Origin: Cladorrhinum sp. PSN259
Lineage: Eukaryota > Ascomycota > Sordariomycetes > Sordariales > Podosporaceae
Assembly: GCA_033725935.1 (NCBI GenBank)
Contig: MU867079.1
Coordinates: 350,366-414,365 of the forward strand
Reading direction: 5' to 3'
DNA length: 64,000 nt
Shown here: piece after piece, positions 20,801 to 33,557 of the stretch
How the letters are laid out: each line of letters starts with the position of its first letter
Position numbering within the stretch: position 1 is the first letter of the stretch
The notes under the pieces: generated by a model
What the model was told of the DNA's origin: nothing
Databases searched by the model: none
What the model saw: the letters and a program-made list of their open reading frames with translations, nothing else
Made by a program: the position numbers and the translations under genes

Positions 20801-23800
20801 TTAAACAACCAGAGTTAATACCGATCACCACACTTCCCAGTGTTTTGGAAGGCATAAGAAAAGGGGTGGATATTAGCCTCTGATATTGTCCACTGACACG
20901 GCCGGGCGATAAACACACCACCGCGGGCGGCCGGCGATAAAAGGCTAAGCTTGCTTGTTTCCTGGAAATACGTAGGATTTGTTTTACCGATATCAGCCAT
21001 CAACCTCACCTGTGGCGGCATCGGTATGTTGTTCTCTAGCAATAACACTGATGAGGTGTCCAAAGGAAGGTCAACCCTGCCCGTCGTCATTCGGCCAGGT
21101 CAGGCGGTGAGGTCCTGTGAAGGGTGGTTCCGCTGCAAGTCAACAAGAGAAGCGTTCTTACTGGACTAGTCGTAGTGCGATGCATCAATCGGATCTGGAG
21201 GTCTTCCATAAGGAGTGGTCGTACCAACCCCGGCCGACGGGTACAAGTCTTGCATTCGATTCGCATTGGCCAGAGAGCCTCCAAATGCAATTGGGCGGCG
21301 TGACCAACACACCTTTGCCGGCCGCTTCTTGGGCATGGCCTCGTCGAGGCCACACTATCGATAGGTTTTTATTAGCGTACCGAAGATTGACCTTGAAAGG
21401 CTCGTTCCAACCTTTGGAGGGGTCGGTCAGAGAATGCCGCGCAATCTCGGGGCGGATGCCAATGCCTCCTCAAGCATCTTGAAAGATGATGGCAAAAGCT
21501 TGTCGTACATATACGTGCATCCAACCCATTGGCATATATCTCAGTGGAATGGTATGCGAAGACAGAACCACTCAGTACTCGACACAAATGCGCTATATCA
21601 TCTAGACTCCATCCATGGCTCGCAGTCGTGGCTGCGAAGGGCATTCGTCCGTCGTATTCCAGCGGTGCTTCTGCTATAGGGCAGGCGTTGGGGGAAACTT
21701 CAGTGGCCCCTCGGTATTAGTGGTTGCGCCTTGCTGTTTTCATCCGGAGCTTGCCAGGGAATCCCAGTTGTGAACAATGCTTTGCAGAGAATGATGTGAC
21801 CTCGATATGAATCGAGCCCAGTCATCATGGATGGGAAACGGAGAAGGAAGGAGCCATCATGTAATTGGTGTCTTTAGCTCCAGGGGCTTCAGTGAGGTTG
21901 GAAGCGACCTATGCTGCAGCTCCGGTGGAAGATTCTTAAGCTAGTTCTGGGCCCTTGGCTGAAGCCCACCTCAAGCCACTTTTAAATTCCTCCCCACCAT
22001 TGGCGGGAAGCGCTTGAAATTAGAAGGCTACAAGGGAACCTCCTCCCATTGTCAGGTTTTACTTTGGTCCATGTCATCAATGAAGAGCAGGTCGTTTTCC
22101 AGTCCGTAATTCGTCAGTTTGTTCGCCCATCCCGTTCGACAGGGATTCCCCAGATTCTTGCCCATGGAATGGTAAGGAGGACGGCTGGTCTGAGAATGTG
22201 CCGTGGACGTGGCAGCGATTTCACGGCGATCTGCTATAGACCTTGAGGGGAGATGCCCTTCGTCCGAATGCCGTCGTCGCCTTGCAGCACTTGGGAGGTC
22301 GAGAACCAGAAAGACTCTCTTCGGGTTTGTCTGCCTCGCTGGCGGGGCTCCGTTGGAAACACTTAGTTCAGAACCCCGTGACAGAGCCTTCCCGTGTTTC
22401 TCTCGACAGCGATTGACTGGCATGATGTGTGTGGCCGCTACCAAAGACCCCAGAAACACGGTTGTTCCAATACCAGGGCCGCGTTTCTAGTTGTTGCACC
22501 GCATAGCATGAAAGAAGGGCAGTATGGTGTATGGGGTGCATGCCTGCGACTTTAGGCATATGCCTTCGCAGGCGGGAATTTGGTGGGTTTGCGGGGGAAA
22601 GCAACAGCGGGTGGCTGAAAGAGGAAGTGCATAACGTTTCCAGGTCGTATGAGAAAGAGAAAGGGTAGAAGTTCCGTGTTGCGGTTGCACCGGTATGTCG
22701 AGAGCCGGAAGTAGTAGACACGGGAAGTCGTGGGTGACTACCGCCAGCACACGCATCGCCGTTCACCGTCTACCGCTAAGGTGGCCGGAGGGAGTGAGGA
22801 GCGGTCCATCTTCGGCCGACCGAAAGACAAGGCAGCGTCAGAAGAGGTGAGGAGGCCGTCGTGACATCGTAACGCTCGAGCTCCGTGGGGGCCTTGTACG
22901 GAGAACTTGCTCGGCACAACTTGAAGGGAAGTGCCACATGATGCTTGCGCGGCAGGAAATTTGCAGACAGCATGTCGAACCTTGGAAGCCATCAAGCCGC
23001 ACCCAAATCATTCGTGGATTTGCAAAATTGGAGGTGTGGCAATCTGCTACCGGGCCCCACCACACCTGCCGTCCACGAGAGGGAGATGCGGGATGCCCAT
23101 TCAAGTTGTCATTGCTTCCTGTTGAGGAATCTATTCACTTGCAACCTACAGTAGCTCCATCTCTCTCTCGCACAACTCTCTTCATGCAGGGAAGAAGCAT
23201 GCGCAGTGAAATCGAATGCACACACGGCTCGTTACGTGGCTAGGCCGTCAAATCAAATTCCCCTCACCGCACAACGATCTCACCGCTTTGCCATGATGGG
23301 ACGGAAGTTGAGGGTTTTGTTTCCCCTCACTAAAGTGAAAATTTTGTGTGATGGTGATGGTGATGATGCAGGAAGAAGTCGTCATTGTCCTGTTGTGGGT
23401 TGGGTGTGAAGAAAAAGGCTTGGTCCTCGCGGCAAAAGGTGGCTGATAGCGCTTATTTTTTAAAAGATATCTTCCTTTGCTTCTTAGGTACCCAGGCCGG
23501 CTTGGACTCCCGTTAACGGGTCTCTGCAAACCATCACTGTGCCTCCCCATTCCTCGATCAGGGGCGGACTCAAGCTTGAAGAGATCTGTGTTTCTGTGAC
23601 GGGACCCTAGGTTGGGAGAGCAAAACCATGGCCCCTTCCCGCACGCGATTTCCTGATGATGGTTGGCAGCCGTCTGTGCGTCAAAACTGTGGTGTATCGA
23701 TTCGGCCCCTGATTGGCTTCCCCACAAAGCTCCCCGCATTGAAGCTACCCCACCATGGCGGGGTGATAGGGATGCAGATGGTGGAGAATCCTGAGCTTGA

Positions 23801-26800
23801 TGAACCGGCAGGGATCTATTGCCTTACGAATGCTCGTGCGCAGCAGTTCATCGTCGTTGAGGTTTACAAGTAGGAACTCAATATGTCATGCTGAATGAGA
23901 GATCATCTGGCGCAGAACTTGGAAAGTAGAAACGGCAGCAAGATGAGTTGGCAGCACGGGACAAGAGGATGAGCGGGTGATCCATGCAGGGGAGTCTGGA
24001 AGAGTCAAACGTCGGGGACGTCGACTGCTTGATTGGGAAAAGGAGGGGTGCTGCTTTCGGTTTTCAGGACCTTTTTGGAGGTCATGACGGGTAACACAGC
24101 TTGTGCTTCGCAGGAATGCACATCAAAGTTGACGGGACAGAAGGCGGGGTACGCAGTGTGCAGCACATGGCTTGTGCGCGTTTCTCATGGAAGCAATCCA
24201 ACCACTTGCAACGACCTATAGTGTAGACGCAGACAGACTTATTAGGACGGCGTGTTGCAATATGTACGCCACTGACACTTTTCATCTCCAGGGGCTGGAA
24301 GAACAGGTCTCCGATGCAGTGCTCGGTCCTCCATGGCAACGAAGCAACGTCGTTCACCAATCGGGACATGATGGCTTCAAGAACCCTTTTTGGAGCATCC
24401 ATTCCAGAGGCAGACAATCCCGTCCTGTCTCAAGAAGTCTCAGAGACGGATTTCCCGTTCCCCGCAAAATGCAAGTTGGGTTGTAAATGTACAGATTAAT
24501 GTCAGTGGTTTCTCAAAGACGGGAAGGGTCCTGTGGCCCGTGCTTGGTAAGTATTGTGAATACCGAATTAATTGGCAGGTCACATCTCTGGCCAATCCTT
24601 ATCAAGTTGGGAACAGAGTTTGATCTAGTGTGTAGAGACAAATGGTGGTTATCATCTATCGACAATTCTCAAACTCGGATCCACTTCCACCCCTCCCCCA
24701 CATTCTTCAGCAAACCAAACTCGACAAAATTTCCATTGTCTGTGCTGCAACGCTGGCGGCGAACCCATTCCAACAAGAGTTTGGTCCTCGACATGCCGAC
24801 ACAACACTTTGTTACTATTTCTTGACAATGTTCACCTTCCAACCCGTCTCAATCCTACTGTCTTAAAATAATTACTTAGTACCGGCAGGTTTTTTTTTTT
24901 TTTTGCAAGCAGGGGCACAGCAGTAATTCGAACAGCAAATCTGCTGATGTGCTGAGCACGCGAACATGCATGTCTGCGGGTGTTCCTCGGAGGAGTGTTT
25001 GCATCCGCACATCCCTTTTCTCTTCACTTCAACGACAGAATGGATTACTAGGCGGCCAATGCAGGTGACCTACTGAGTGCTAGTGGCGGGGAGCACAGCG
25101 GGGTGGATGACATCGCGCCGGCCACAATGGTGCAAGCGATGACGGAACGAGGAAGATCTGTCCCGCATGATCACCTGGCTGTAAGCATTCCCTGATGAGG
25201 TTGTACACTGCTTCGCCTCTCTGCCTGTCTACCCAGGACCAGATACCACAGCAAGCCGGCCTTTGGAGGGACATGATGGGGCTTCGGGGCTTCGTGTTCA
25301 AGACACTTTGATGGTGATCCCTGCAGGGATAAAACGTGGCTGCACGTGGAAGAGGAGTCTATTGCATCACTTGATCTGAAACTGCGCCGAAACAGAAACA
25401 CACCTGGGCAACCTGCACATACCACCCTTTATAGCTTTATCGAATGCGTCTGAGAGTTTGCATTGTCCAAGCGTCCATATCCTCAATGTGACTGACTCTT
25501 CTCCCAATCTGTCGTCACATCAATCCGAACTCGGAGTTTACACCTCATGACCACCCCCTTTTCTTTACTGCCAAGGACGCTGATCAGGTATCGGTTCTCA
25601 TTTTCAGAGACACTGCCATTCCCATCAAAGGTGATGGATTGGTTCGTGTGGTTGGCATGCGGGCATGGTGGGGTCTGGCGATGACATTTCTGACACTGCA
25701 CAGACCAGCAGTTCGCAGCTCTGCAGATGAGGTGGGGAGGACCACTTTGCAGTTTCTGGTTCACATCAAACTGCAAATTATGGAACGGAAAGGACATTTG
25801 CATTTTCATGATCGTGCACGGGAACCCGCAGCCATTAATTCCATCACCTCACCGCAAGCACTCGTTCAAACGGTCAACAGGGACAACTTCTTAGACAGAT
25901 AGCCAACATCCTCAGTCGGCACAAGAGTCATTTCACTCATACCGGTCGGTATTGGGTGCCTCAGTCCTGCGGCTTATTCTGATTTGTTGAATGTTTCAAC
26001 AAAGGCCGGTAGAGTTCCCGGTTGGTAAGAAACTTGACAGGCGCCCCTGTCAATATCATGTCGCTCGTATACGCATAGCATGCATGCTTCAAGTCAACTC
26101 AACGTGCATCAACGTCGTCTACTCGCAATCACCAACAAAATCAGTCATCATCACAAACATGGGCTACTGTTCACCATCCTTGTCACACACCCTAGGGCCT
26201 AGCCTAGCTAGGGCAAGCATGGAGAATCTCGCAGGGCTATCACATCACCCCGTTGATATGTCTCGGAGGGTTGTTTGATGACGTTGGACTTTCATCGAAT
26301 TCGAATCCCCATCACTCAAAGTACACTAGGATCCAGAGTTGGTAGAGGGAGGGCAGAAATATCCGGGTATTGCTGCAACTGTGCGACGCCGATAGGATTG
26401 CACTCACCGGCCCGGTCGCGGATCGACATCCGACAAGGTTGTCCCCCGGTCTTTTCTCCGTGCTCCCAACTGTCGGCAATCTTTGCAGTCGAGGCCCTTC
26501 TGGCGCAGCCGTCAACGTAGATACGGCGCAGCAAGTTCAATTCACTACCACCTTGCATCAATTGCTCCGTAAATACCGAACCGCTGGAGGTGCGTCCATT
26601 GCTTCAGGATGTCAGACATGTCTACTCAAGCAAAAACCACCACATAGACTCTTGTTGATGGAGTGAAAAGCACTGGCAGATGTGTTGAACCATAACATTT
26701 CCGTTGTTGGAAGCGATGACAGCCGGGTTTCACCTGTCATGTTCTCCATCAGGTCCCAGTGGCATTGCCGCTAGCTTCAAGGGGTTATCACTATGGGTGG

Positions 26801-29800
26801 GGTTACTTTTGTACGCTGAGGCCGGTGAGATAGTGGCTCGATACCTCACTGTACCTGAGTTAAACCTTGCCTCTTGACGGGTGACGGGCAGCACTGCAAG
26901 AACAGCCCAGTTCGGGTCTTTGCAGAGTCAAGCCTCGCATGTGTGACATGACAGTTTGGGAAACGCTGTTCTGTCTGGATGGATGGAACCCATGTGGGGG
27001 TCACTTCCATCCCCGCACCTCAATGAGGGGGGTCCCGTTTGCCTGTTCTTGCCGCTTTAATAATGTCATTTTGTTTCAACTAGGAAAGCACACCTCACCT
27101 ACTCGGTACCTCACTTTCCGAGCCCCGTCACTTGTTGACCGAAAGATCCTTCTTTTTTCTGCGCTCCTTGGATCTTTCAGCCTTTGCAGGTTTCCTCCTG
27201 ACCGCCTCGAGCCTCCGGCCCGGAAATGCACTTCATCACGATAACATCGGAGCCAGTCAAGCAGCCGAAGAGGCCGAAGAGGCACAGGAATCGGTCGATA
27301 TTAGAATCCACCATGCAGCTTCCCTCCCTCAATCATCCCGTTTGAGAAGGAGCACACTCCCAGGTCCGATTCCTTCTCAGGTGAGCCTGGAAGATGCGCA
27401 CAGACAAATGACTACGATCTTGGCATTTACCTCCCCGCTGCTTCTTCCCTCCTCTGCTGCACGACACTGGCAGTGGTAGGAGCAGACTGGCGAAGCATGT
27501 ACTGACAATGGCAACTACCGGGGATCCATTCAGACCACCGAATCTTCCTTGGAGACAATGCCATTACCTCGTATCGTCTATCCAAACAGCCACCTCCGAC
27601 ACAAGGGCGGGCACGAGTGGACGATGGCTTCCTGGTTTTCAGGATCCGGAAGCACTAACAGAAACGGACGTGGGGTCACCCCCTCGTCGGTCATCATCAA
27701 TCCACGATCTCAGACACTTGGTCTCGCCTCTTTCCTTTCCCCGCCGCAACCGGGCTTCCGGGGAGAGGAGCCGATTCTTGTTTCCATCACCAGGACCCAC
27801 ACACCCTTTATCTTTTCGCAGCTTCGTCAGCATACCCAATGTAGTGAATACATTCGATGTTCATTCCCATCCATGACGAATCGCAATATAGCGGTCAGTC
27901 CAAGAAAATACACACTCAAAGGACAAACCCCCACAAAGGTGTCCAGCGGCCGGGAAATCAAACGCGGATCACCAACCAACCAGCGAAGAGCAAGGATTGA
28001 AACAACATCGCTGCATGAGATATTGCTATCCTCTCCTTCCGGAAACTGCCCAGGTTCTGGACTCACAAAAATCGCCTCAACAAGGATGGACATTGTGCGG
28101 GAAAATGTCAATGCGAACGTTGTAATCGAGGGACGATGTCCTCCTACAATCGACTTGTGGGCACCAGGCTGCGGGAAGATGGCCGCGCTATTCTGCACTC
28201 ATTCGCGCCCTCAAAGCCGGATTTACCTTGCCTTGCACTCCGGATGGTCTCCTCGACGGCCTTTACACCTACACCAACCCGATCGGAGCATAGTGCAAGG
28301 CGCAAGTGACGGCCTCGATAGCCGTGCGTTGCAGGAGCAGTGGGCTTGAGTGCGACCTGCTCAGGTGGATTTTGAGGGCAGCTGTCTTCTCCTTCCAGGA
28401 GTTCGCCGTGATGAACAGACTCGACAACTTTGTCCTGGGAATTCGATGAACCGCGTCTGCCAGAGAGAAAGGGGTCGGAAAGGGGGTATATTTTTCTTAT
28501 TTCCCAATGTCGCACTCCGATTCTGCAGGCATGTCTCTGACCGGTCTGACCCCATACGTCCGGCGACAAAGACGATGATGGGGAAGCCGGAGCCGAGTGG
28601 ATTTTGCATAGCGGATAACGCAATTCTTCTCAAGGGATTGTCGTACCTCCTTGAGACAGTTTGCCTCATCGGTTCTCGATATTTCAGTGAATCCCGAGAT
28701 TTGAAAGGACTGATTCACCGCCATCTGTTGTTCATCGGCGCCACTCAGGTCACCAAGCACCGAGTAGTGGTTTATGGGTATCCGGTGGAGTCAGTCTCAA
28801 CATTCTCTTCTATCGGGAACTTGTAGATGAAGTCATCTTAAGGCCCGACTGGTTATATTTACTTCATACCAAGGCTAAAATGCTGGAAATTGGGGGAGCA
28901 CTGAGGACCATGTTTTTATGTCGTTGTTGGCAAGATGCAGCTGTCCGATTACATGGAGGCTACTTACATGACATCCGCCATGAATGCTGTGTTTACCGTC
29001 ACCGTATAAGCTCTTTTCTCCATCTAGCCTCATGTTGTGCAACATAATGAATACCAAGTTCACTTTTCAATTCCCAGAACAAGCACAGCCACCGGATACT
29101 GAACCTTGTTTTGCTCTCGACGTTCCCTTGGTTAGCCATCGGAAGGCAATGGATACCTTCCCTTCAACTGGGAAGTGAATCAGGGGTTCAAAATCGACAA
29201 CACGCGATGCCCAAGCGGTGGCTGAATGTTGACCAGGCTTACATATATCCTTCTTCAACAGTGGTCGACGTCTCAGGATGAGAGCAGGCAACTCGGGCAG
29301 CCCGTGACGTGTTCGCTGGGCTTCTCTCGCTTCGAGCTACGATGCTTGTGTCGGGTACCTGCTTACGGCACTGATATCTGCTTAATAATTCGAAAGATCC
29401 ATTGGCGTCGTCGACAACGCCATCATTTACGGGAACGCCGGATCGACACTGCACGCTCAGACTGCGTGGGCTTTCGGGTTAAGGAACAGAGAATTTGCCC
29501 CCAAACGAGAATGCTCACACACACAGCAACGGCATCAAGCTATCACGACGGTCCCCTGAGGGTTCGAGTAAGAGGCGGAGAATTGCAGGTCTTGTGGAAC
29601 ACAGTACTTCAGCTCCAAGCCCATCTCTGACAATGACGAGCTGTGAAAGGATATGAGCTCGCCCGTAGATCCACTGTTGTAATGGAGAAGAAGCAGAGCT
29701 GAAAAGGGTGTGGATATCGAGGGGCCTCTGGTGAACATTGCCATCAGACCGCAGATCGGCATCGGCACTCTGTTGAATGAGCGGGCTCAGCAAATACCAG

Positions 29801-31400
29801 GGTTCCCCAGAATCATGGCACAGACAAGCGTCCACACCTGGGACCGTCTTCTGGGCAACTCCACGGAATCAGGTCTTGAACCTGGATACCTCATAAAAAA
29901 ACACTCTCATCACGACTTTCCGCACCCCTCTCAGGGGGTTGTCTTATAGCGCCGTAAGCAGCACTAAAGCCCGGTTATTGAACTGGCTGCACTTGCTCAC
30001 CGCTCCGGCGGGATTTAATGAGCACGAACCGGGATCAACGTCGCTTGACACGGCGATTGCACGTGGCCGATTCTTGGAAGAAAGTTCCCGAGAAACTTGG
30101 GTGTCGTCGGCGGTGTCTATTGCCGATCTTGTTCAAGTGGCCCGTACAGAGTTCTTGAAACATTCCCTCAAACCAGATTGATACGAGTGGAATAGGAACA
30201 CTGCTTCTTTGGGATGAGACGGTTTACCCGACCTGAGACATGCATGTTGAGCTAAAGCCGAAATTCATTTCCTTCCCAAGTTCTTGCCATGTTCCTGGCA
30301 GTCAGACCACACGAGTTTCTAGGCCCAACCGCTTTGGCGCTACCGGTGATAGCGGCTTCATGGGTGTGAAGCTCATCCGCGAAACAGCGATGTTCCCGCC
30401 CCTCCATCAAAGGCAAGCCAGGGCAGTCAACGGAGGCATCAGCAACTTGACGAGAGTGTCATTGAGAAGAATAAACGGCAGCATGCCCACCACATGTGCG
30501 GAGAATTCCTCGGTGTACCTCGAGCGAAACAGACACACAAAATGCTTTCGCGAGGGCGGTCAGCTTGCTGGTCCGTCCCCACATTATCTGCACGTGGTCC
30601 GGATGGTATTCCGGCACCACCACGAGATTTCGGAGTTGGTCCCTTTTTCTGTCTAGCACTAACTAGTAAGGATGAACCTTGGAGGGAAGCTTGTTATCGG
30701 ATTCGCCAGGCCGAAGATGGCCAGCTCTTTACTGGCCGTTGACCTTGTAGGCGTTAGTGATAGGACGTTCTGACATTGTTCGAAGAATGTTCGATGACAT
30801 AAACGGCGCGCCAATGTCATGCTTTATCCTCGGGCGACAAACAAGCCGGACAAGGTACGCATAGGTTATGGTGTGAAACATCCTGCACACCAGCAGGCAA
30901 TAGGCCTCGATATGGCAACCAGCGCGTCTTTATGGCTTCGTTTGTTAGGCAAGTAAGGCAGCACTGCACGCCATGCTCAAGCTTAATGCTTGCTTTTCCT
31001 TTCCGGGCCGGCCCTTGTGCCCTCGCTACGAGATGATGTTGCTTGCAGCCTTGTGAGCCGTCACATTCTTGGACGATGACAACGACAACGACAAGACTAG
31101 GCTCAAAATGAAGGCATAAAATTGGATCGTTAATGCCACTCTTTTCTTTGCCGGCCGGAGCCGTTTTTAGTGGTCGGAGTTGTTCAACACCCCATTGAGA
31201 AGGCCATCCGTGAGAGAAAGGAGAAAGGAGGGGGTTGGAGGAGTGGGTGACCTTGTGAAGGGGGAAGACGGGGATGCTTCGCACAGACATTGCTTGGCAT
31301 ATCTGACTTGACAGCGCCGAGAAAATAGCGCGCCGGGTCGTGCCTGGGGTTTCCCTGGTTTACAGAGTCGCACCAGAGAGCCCTAGGCTAAAAGCAGGGG
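20801..31400. other. Coding-free complex sequence, central part of the 26-kb block
   Basis: About 10.6 kb of balanced, high-complexity DNA. It is not AT-rich, so there is no sign of heavy repeat-induced point mutation, and no transposase, reverse transcriptase or integrase motif was found in any frame. The longest frame (27549-28349) lacks domain-like pattern and typical codon use. Small structured spots include a 14-bp imperfect direct repeat with CGATAAA (about 20899-20942) and a nested CCTAG palindrome (26191-26213). It lies 5' of both flanking genes. Confidence 0.4.
26191..26213. repeat. Nested CCTAG/CTAGG palindrome
   Basis: CCCTAGGG is followed by CCTAGCCTAGCTAGGG, so that several CCTAG and CTAGG pentamers overlap as inverted repeats. 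It could form a short cruciform or serve as a protein site; neither is shown. Confidence 0.6.
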
Positions 31401-33388
31401 ATGGCTCGTCATTGGCCCTGTTCCTGGATCATGGCTAGGAGAACCCTAACCCCTTGAACGAAGCAGGAGTGAGTTTATCCCCGATCCCTGTTGGAAATCA
31501 GCCAAACCCCGCTTTGGACCGGAACCCCCAGTTTTGGTGTCTTGGTGTGGATGCCTTCATGATGGGGAACTTGTGCTGGGTGGTGGTGGTGGTGAGTGAC
31601 GACTTGTCTTCGCGACACCACACCCCTGGGTTGTTGGAGGAGGAATGCTACAAAGACCAAAACCCGAACCCACCGTCGAAATGACTCCGGAGCAAGCTCG
31701 GTACGAATGACAGTCGGCGGATTGTTCAGCTTTCGTGGATCCCCTCGTGGTCCAAGTGGCCCTTCACACCCCTCAACTCATTTGACAGCAGGGGAAGAGC
31801 CAACATGAAGTTCCTAGAGTTCGGCCACGACCGAAAATGGGCTGGGTTTGTACGCCACTTTCTCAGAGCAAGCAGACTGACCCGCTGCGGGCCGTTTGTT
31901 GTATCACCCCTCCTCTTTTATCAGCAGAACAGGCCTTTGCGATCGTGGATATGCAAGAGCATTGACTTGACGCTTGCGTATGATGGAGATGGGATGCAAA
32001 CACGGGAGGTAGCGCTTCCTTCTGGACTCCACAAATTACGAAATGGCTGCGAAGCTGTATGCCCGATCCGGATTCCGAGTACAATTTACTCGAGTGGAAA
32101 TTTTCGGTTTCGCTAAGTAGGACCTTTCCACTTTGGAAAAGAAAAGGGAGAAGTGATGACGGAAATGTTGAAAGATCTGGTGGAGCTCGAATTAAGCTAT
32201 GTACACTATGTACGATGGATACGATACCGATCTAATTCAAAGATGGGGACACACGTGGTGGAGAAGACAAAGAAATCGTGGCCGGTACATCAGGAAAAAG
32301 AAAGGAAAAACAGAGGGCACTATCTGAGCGAGCGTTGGGAACTTGCAGATGGCACTTGCATGACGCACTGACTTGCCACTTTTCTTGCTCCATACACTAC
32401 ACGATGAGGAACCCCTCTTCTTCCCGTGCCTTGAGTATCATTGATTAGGAAGGAATAGGAAAAGTGTGATACTTTGGTGGTGGGCTAGACTGGACGACTG
32501 ACCAAGAATGTAAGACTGAAACATTGGGGCTTGAGACGACTAACTAGCACATACATTGCATTGCAGGAGGAGGATACTAGGCTACTTTCCCCTTGTGTAC
32601 AGTTGAGGAGTGGAGTTGTGTGTGTTTCAACGAGTTTTGATGTGGTTTGTGGTGGGTGGGAGGTGTTTTACGGGATTGGAGGTGTCCGGTTTAGGATGGG
32701 GATCTTCCTGTGAGGATTTCAGCAGATGTTCATCACATCTTTGAGTGTCTTGCAGATTCAGGTCAAAAAAAAAGCAAGCACACAGACTGTGATTGACTGA
32801 AATACGGGCCGGGTTTGCCGAAAGATTTCGGGGGGTTGTGGATGTCTTCCTCGTCATCAGCTGGGTATTTTTTTCAGGGTATGCGACGACGAATACGCTA
32901 GGTAGGTTTACTGACATTTGAGACATCTTTTGGCATCACGCACTTGCACTGACGGGCACCGCACTTAGGCTACCACTAGACTAGACTAGAAGCTGAGCTA
33001 GAAAAACTTGTGTGTGTGTAAGTGTGTGTTTTGAAGTCCAAAGCCATGTGGGTGGCTCGTTGCCAAGCTTGAGACGATTTGAGAAAAAAGAAAGGGCGGG
33101 AAAAAGAAAGAAAAGTTTCCTCCGAAAGTGGGTTTGGGGGGGGGGGGGGGGGTTCCAATTTAGCTTCAGGAGGTGGCTTTTTTTTTACTATTTTACTAAA
33201 TAATTACCGAGGTGAACAAGGTGAACAAGGGAGATGTGGAAAGCGTATGTGTGTGTGTGTGTATGTCTCAGATTTGGAGCGCATCTAGAAGCTTTTTTTT
33301 TCTTTTCTCTTCTCTTCGCTACACTAATTGAGAGACATTTTTTTTGGGTTTTTTTCTTTTTGTCGGTAAGGAAATGGATTGCCACGTG

Positions 33389-33557
33389 GATTTTGGGAAG
33401 CCTTGGGAATTTGGTGTTTTTGGGACGCTTGGGATTTTGGTAAGCTTGTGAATTTGGGATTTTTGGGATTTTTGGGATTTTGGGGCTTTTGAGAACTTTG
33501 AGAACTTTGAGAACTTTGGGGATTTTGAGAATTTTGGGGATTTTGGGAACTTTGGTG
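33389..33557. repeat. 9-mer minisatellite
   Basis: Units of about nine bases alternate between GGGATTTTT-like and GAGAACTTT-like forms; three GAGAACTTT copies (33491-33517) are perfect and adjacent. On the opposite strand one frame reads as repeated Pro-Lys-Ser/Phe-Ser units, but flanking codons give no gene. Confidence 0.8.

Noticed and set aside
27549..28349. 266-codon open frame in the coding-free block
   Set aside because: Codon choice, residue order and lack of any domain-like or splice context suggest a chance frame; overlapping frames on both strands are of similar quality.
20801..31400. Degenerate transposon or RIP-mutated repeat
   Set aside because: Composition is balanced, TpA is not obviously in excess, and no transposase or polymerase motif or terminal repeat was found by eye.
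33134..33152. G18 run as another assembly scar
   Set aside because: No matching poly-C partner, no Ns and no degraded copy of a flank, so a natural homopolymer is equally likely.
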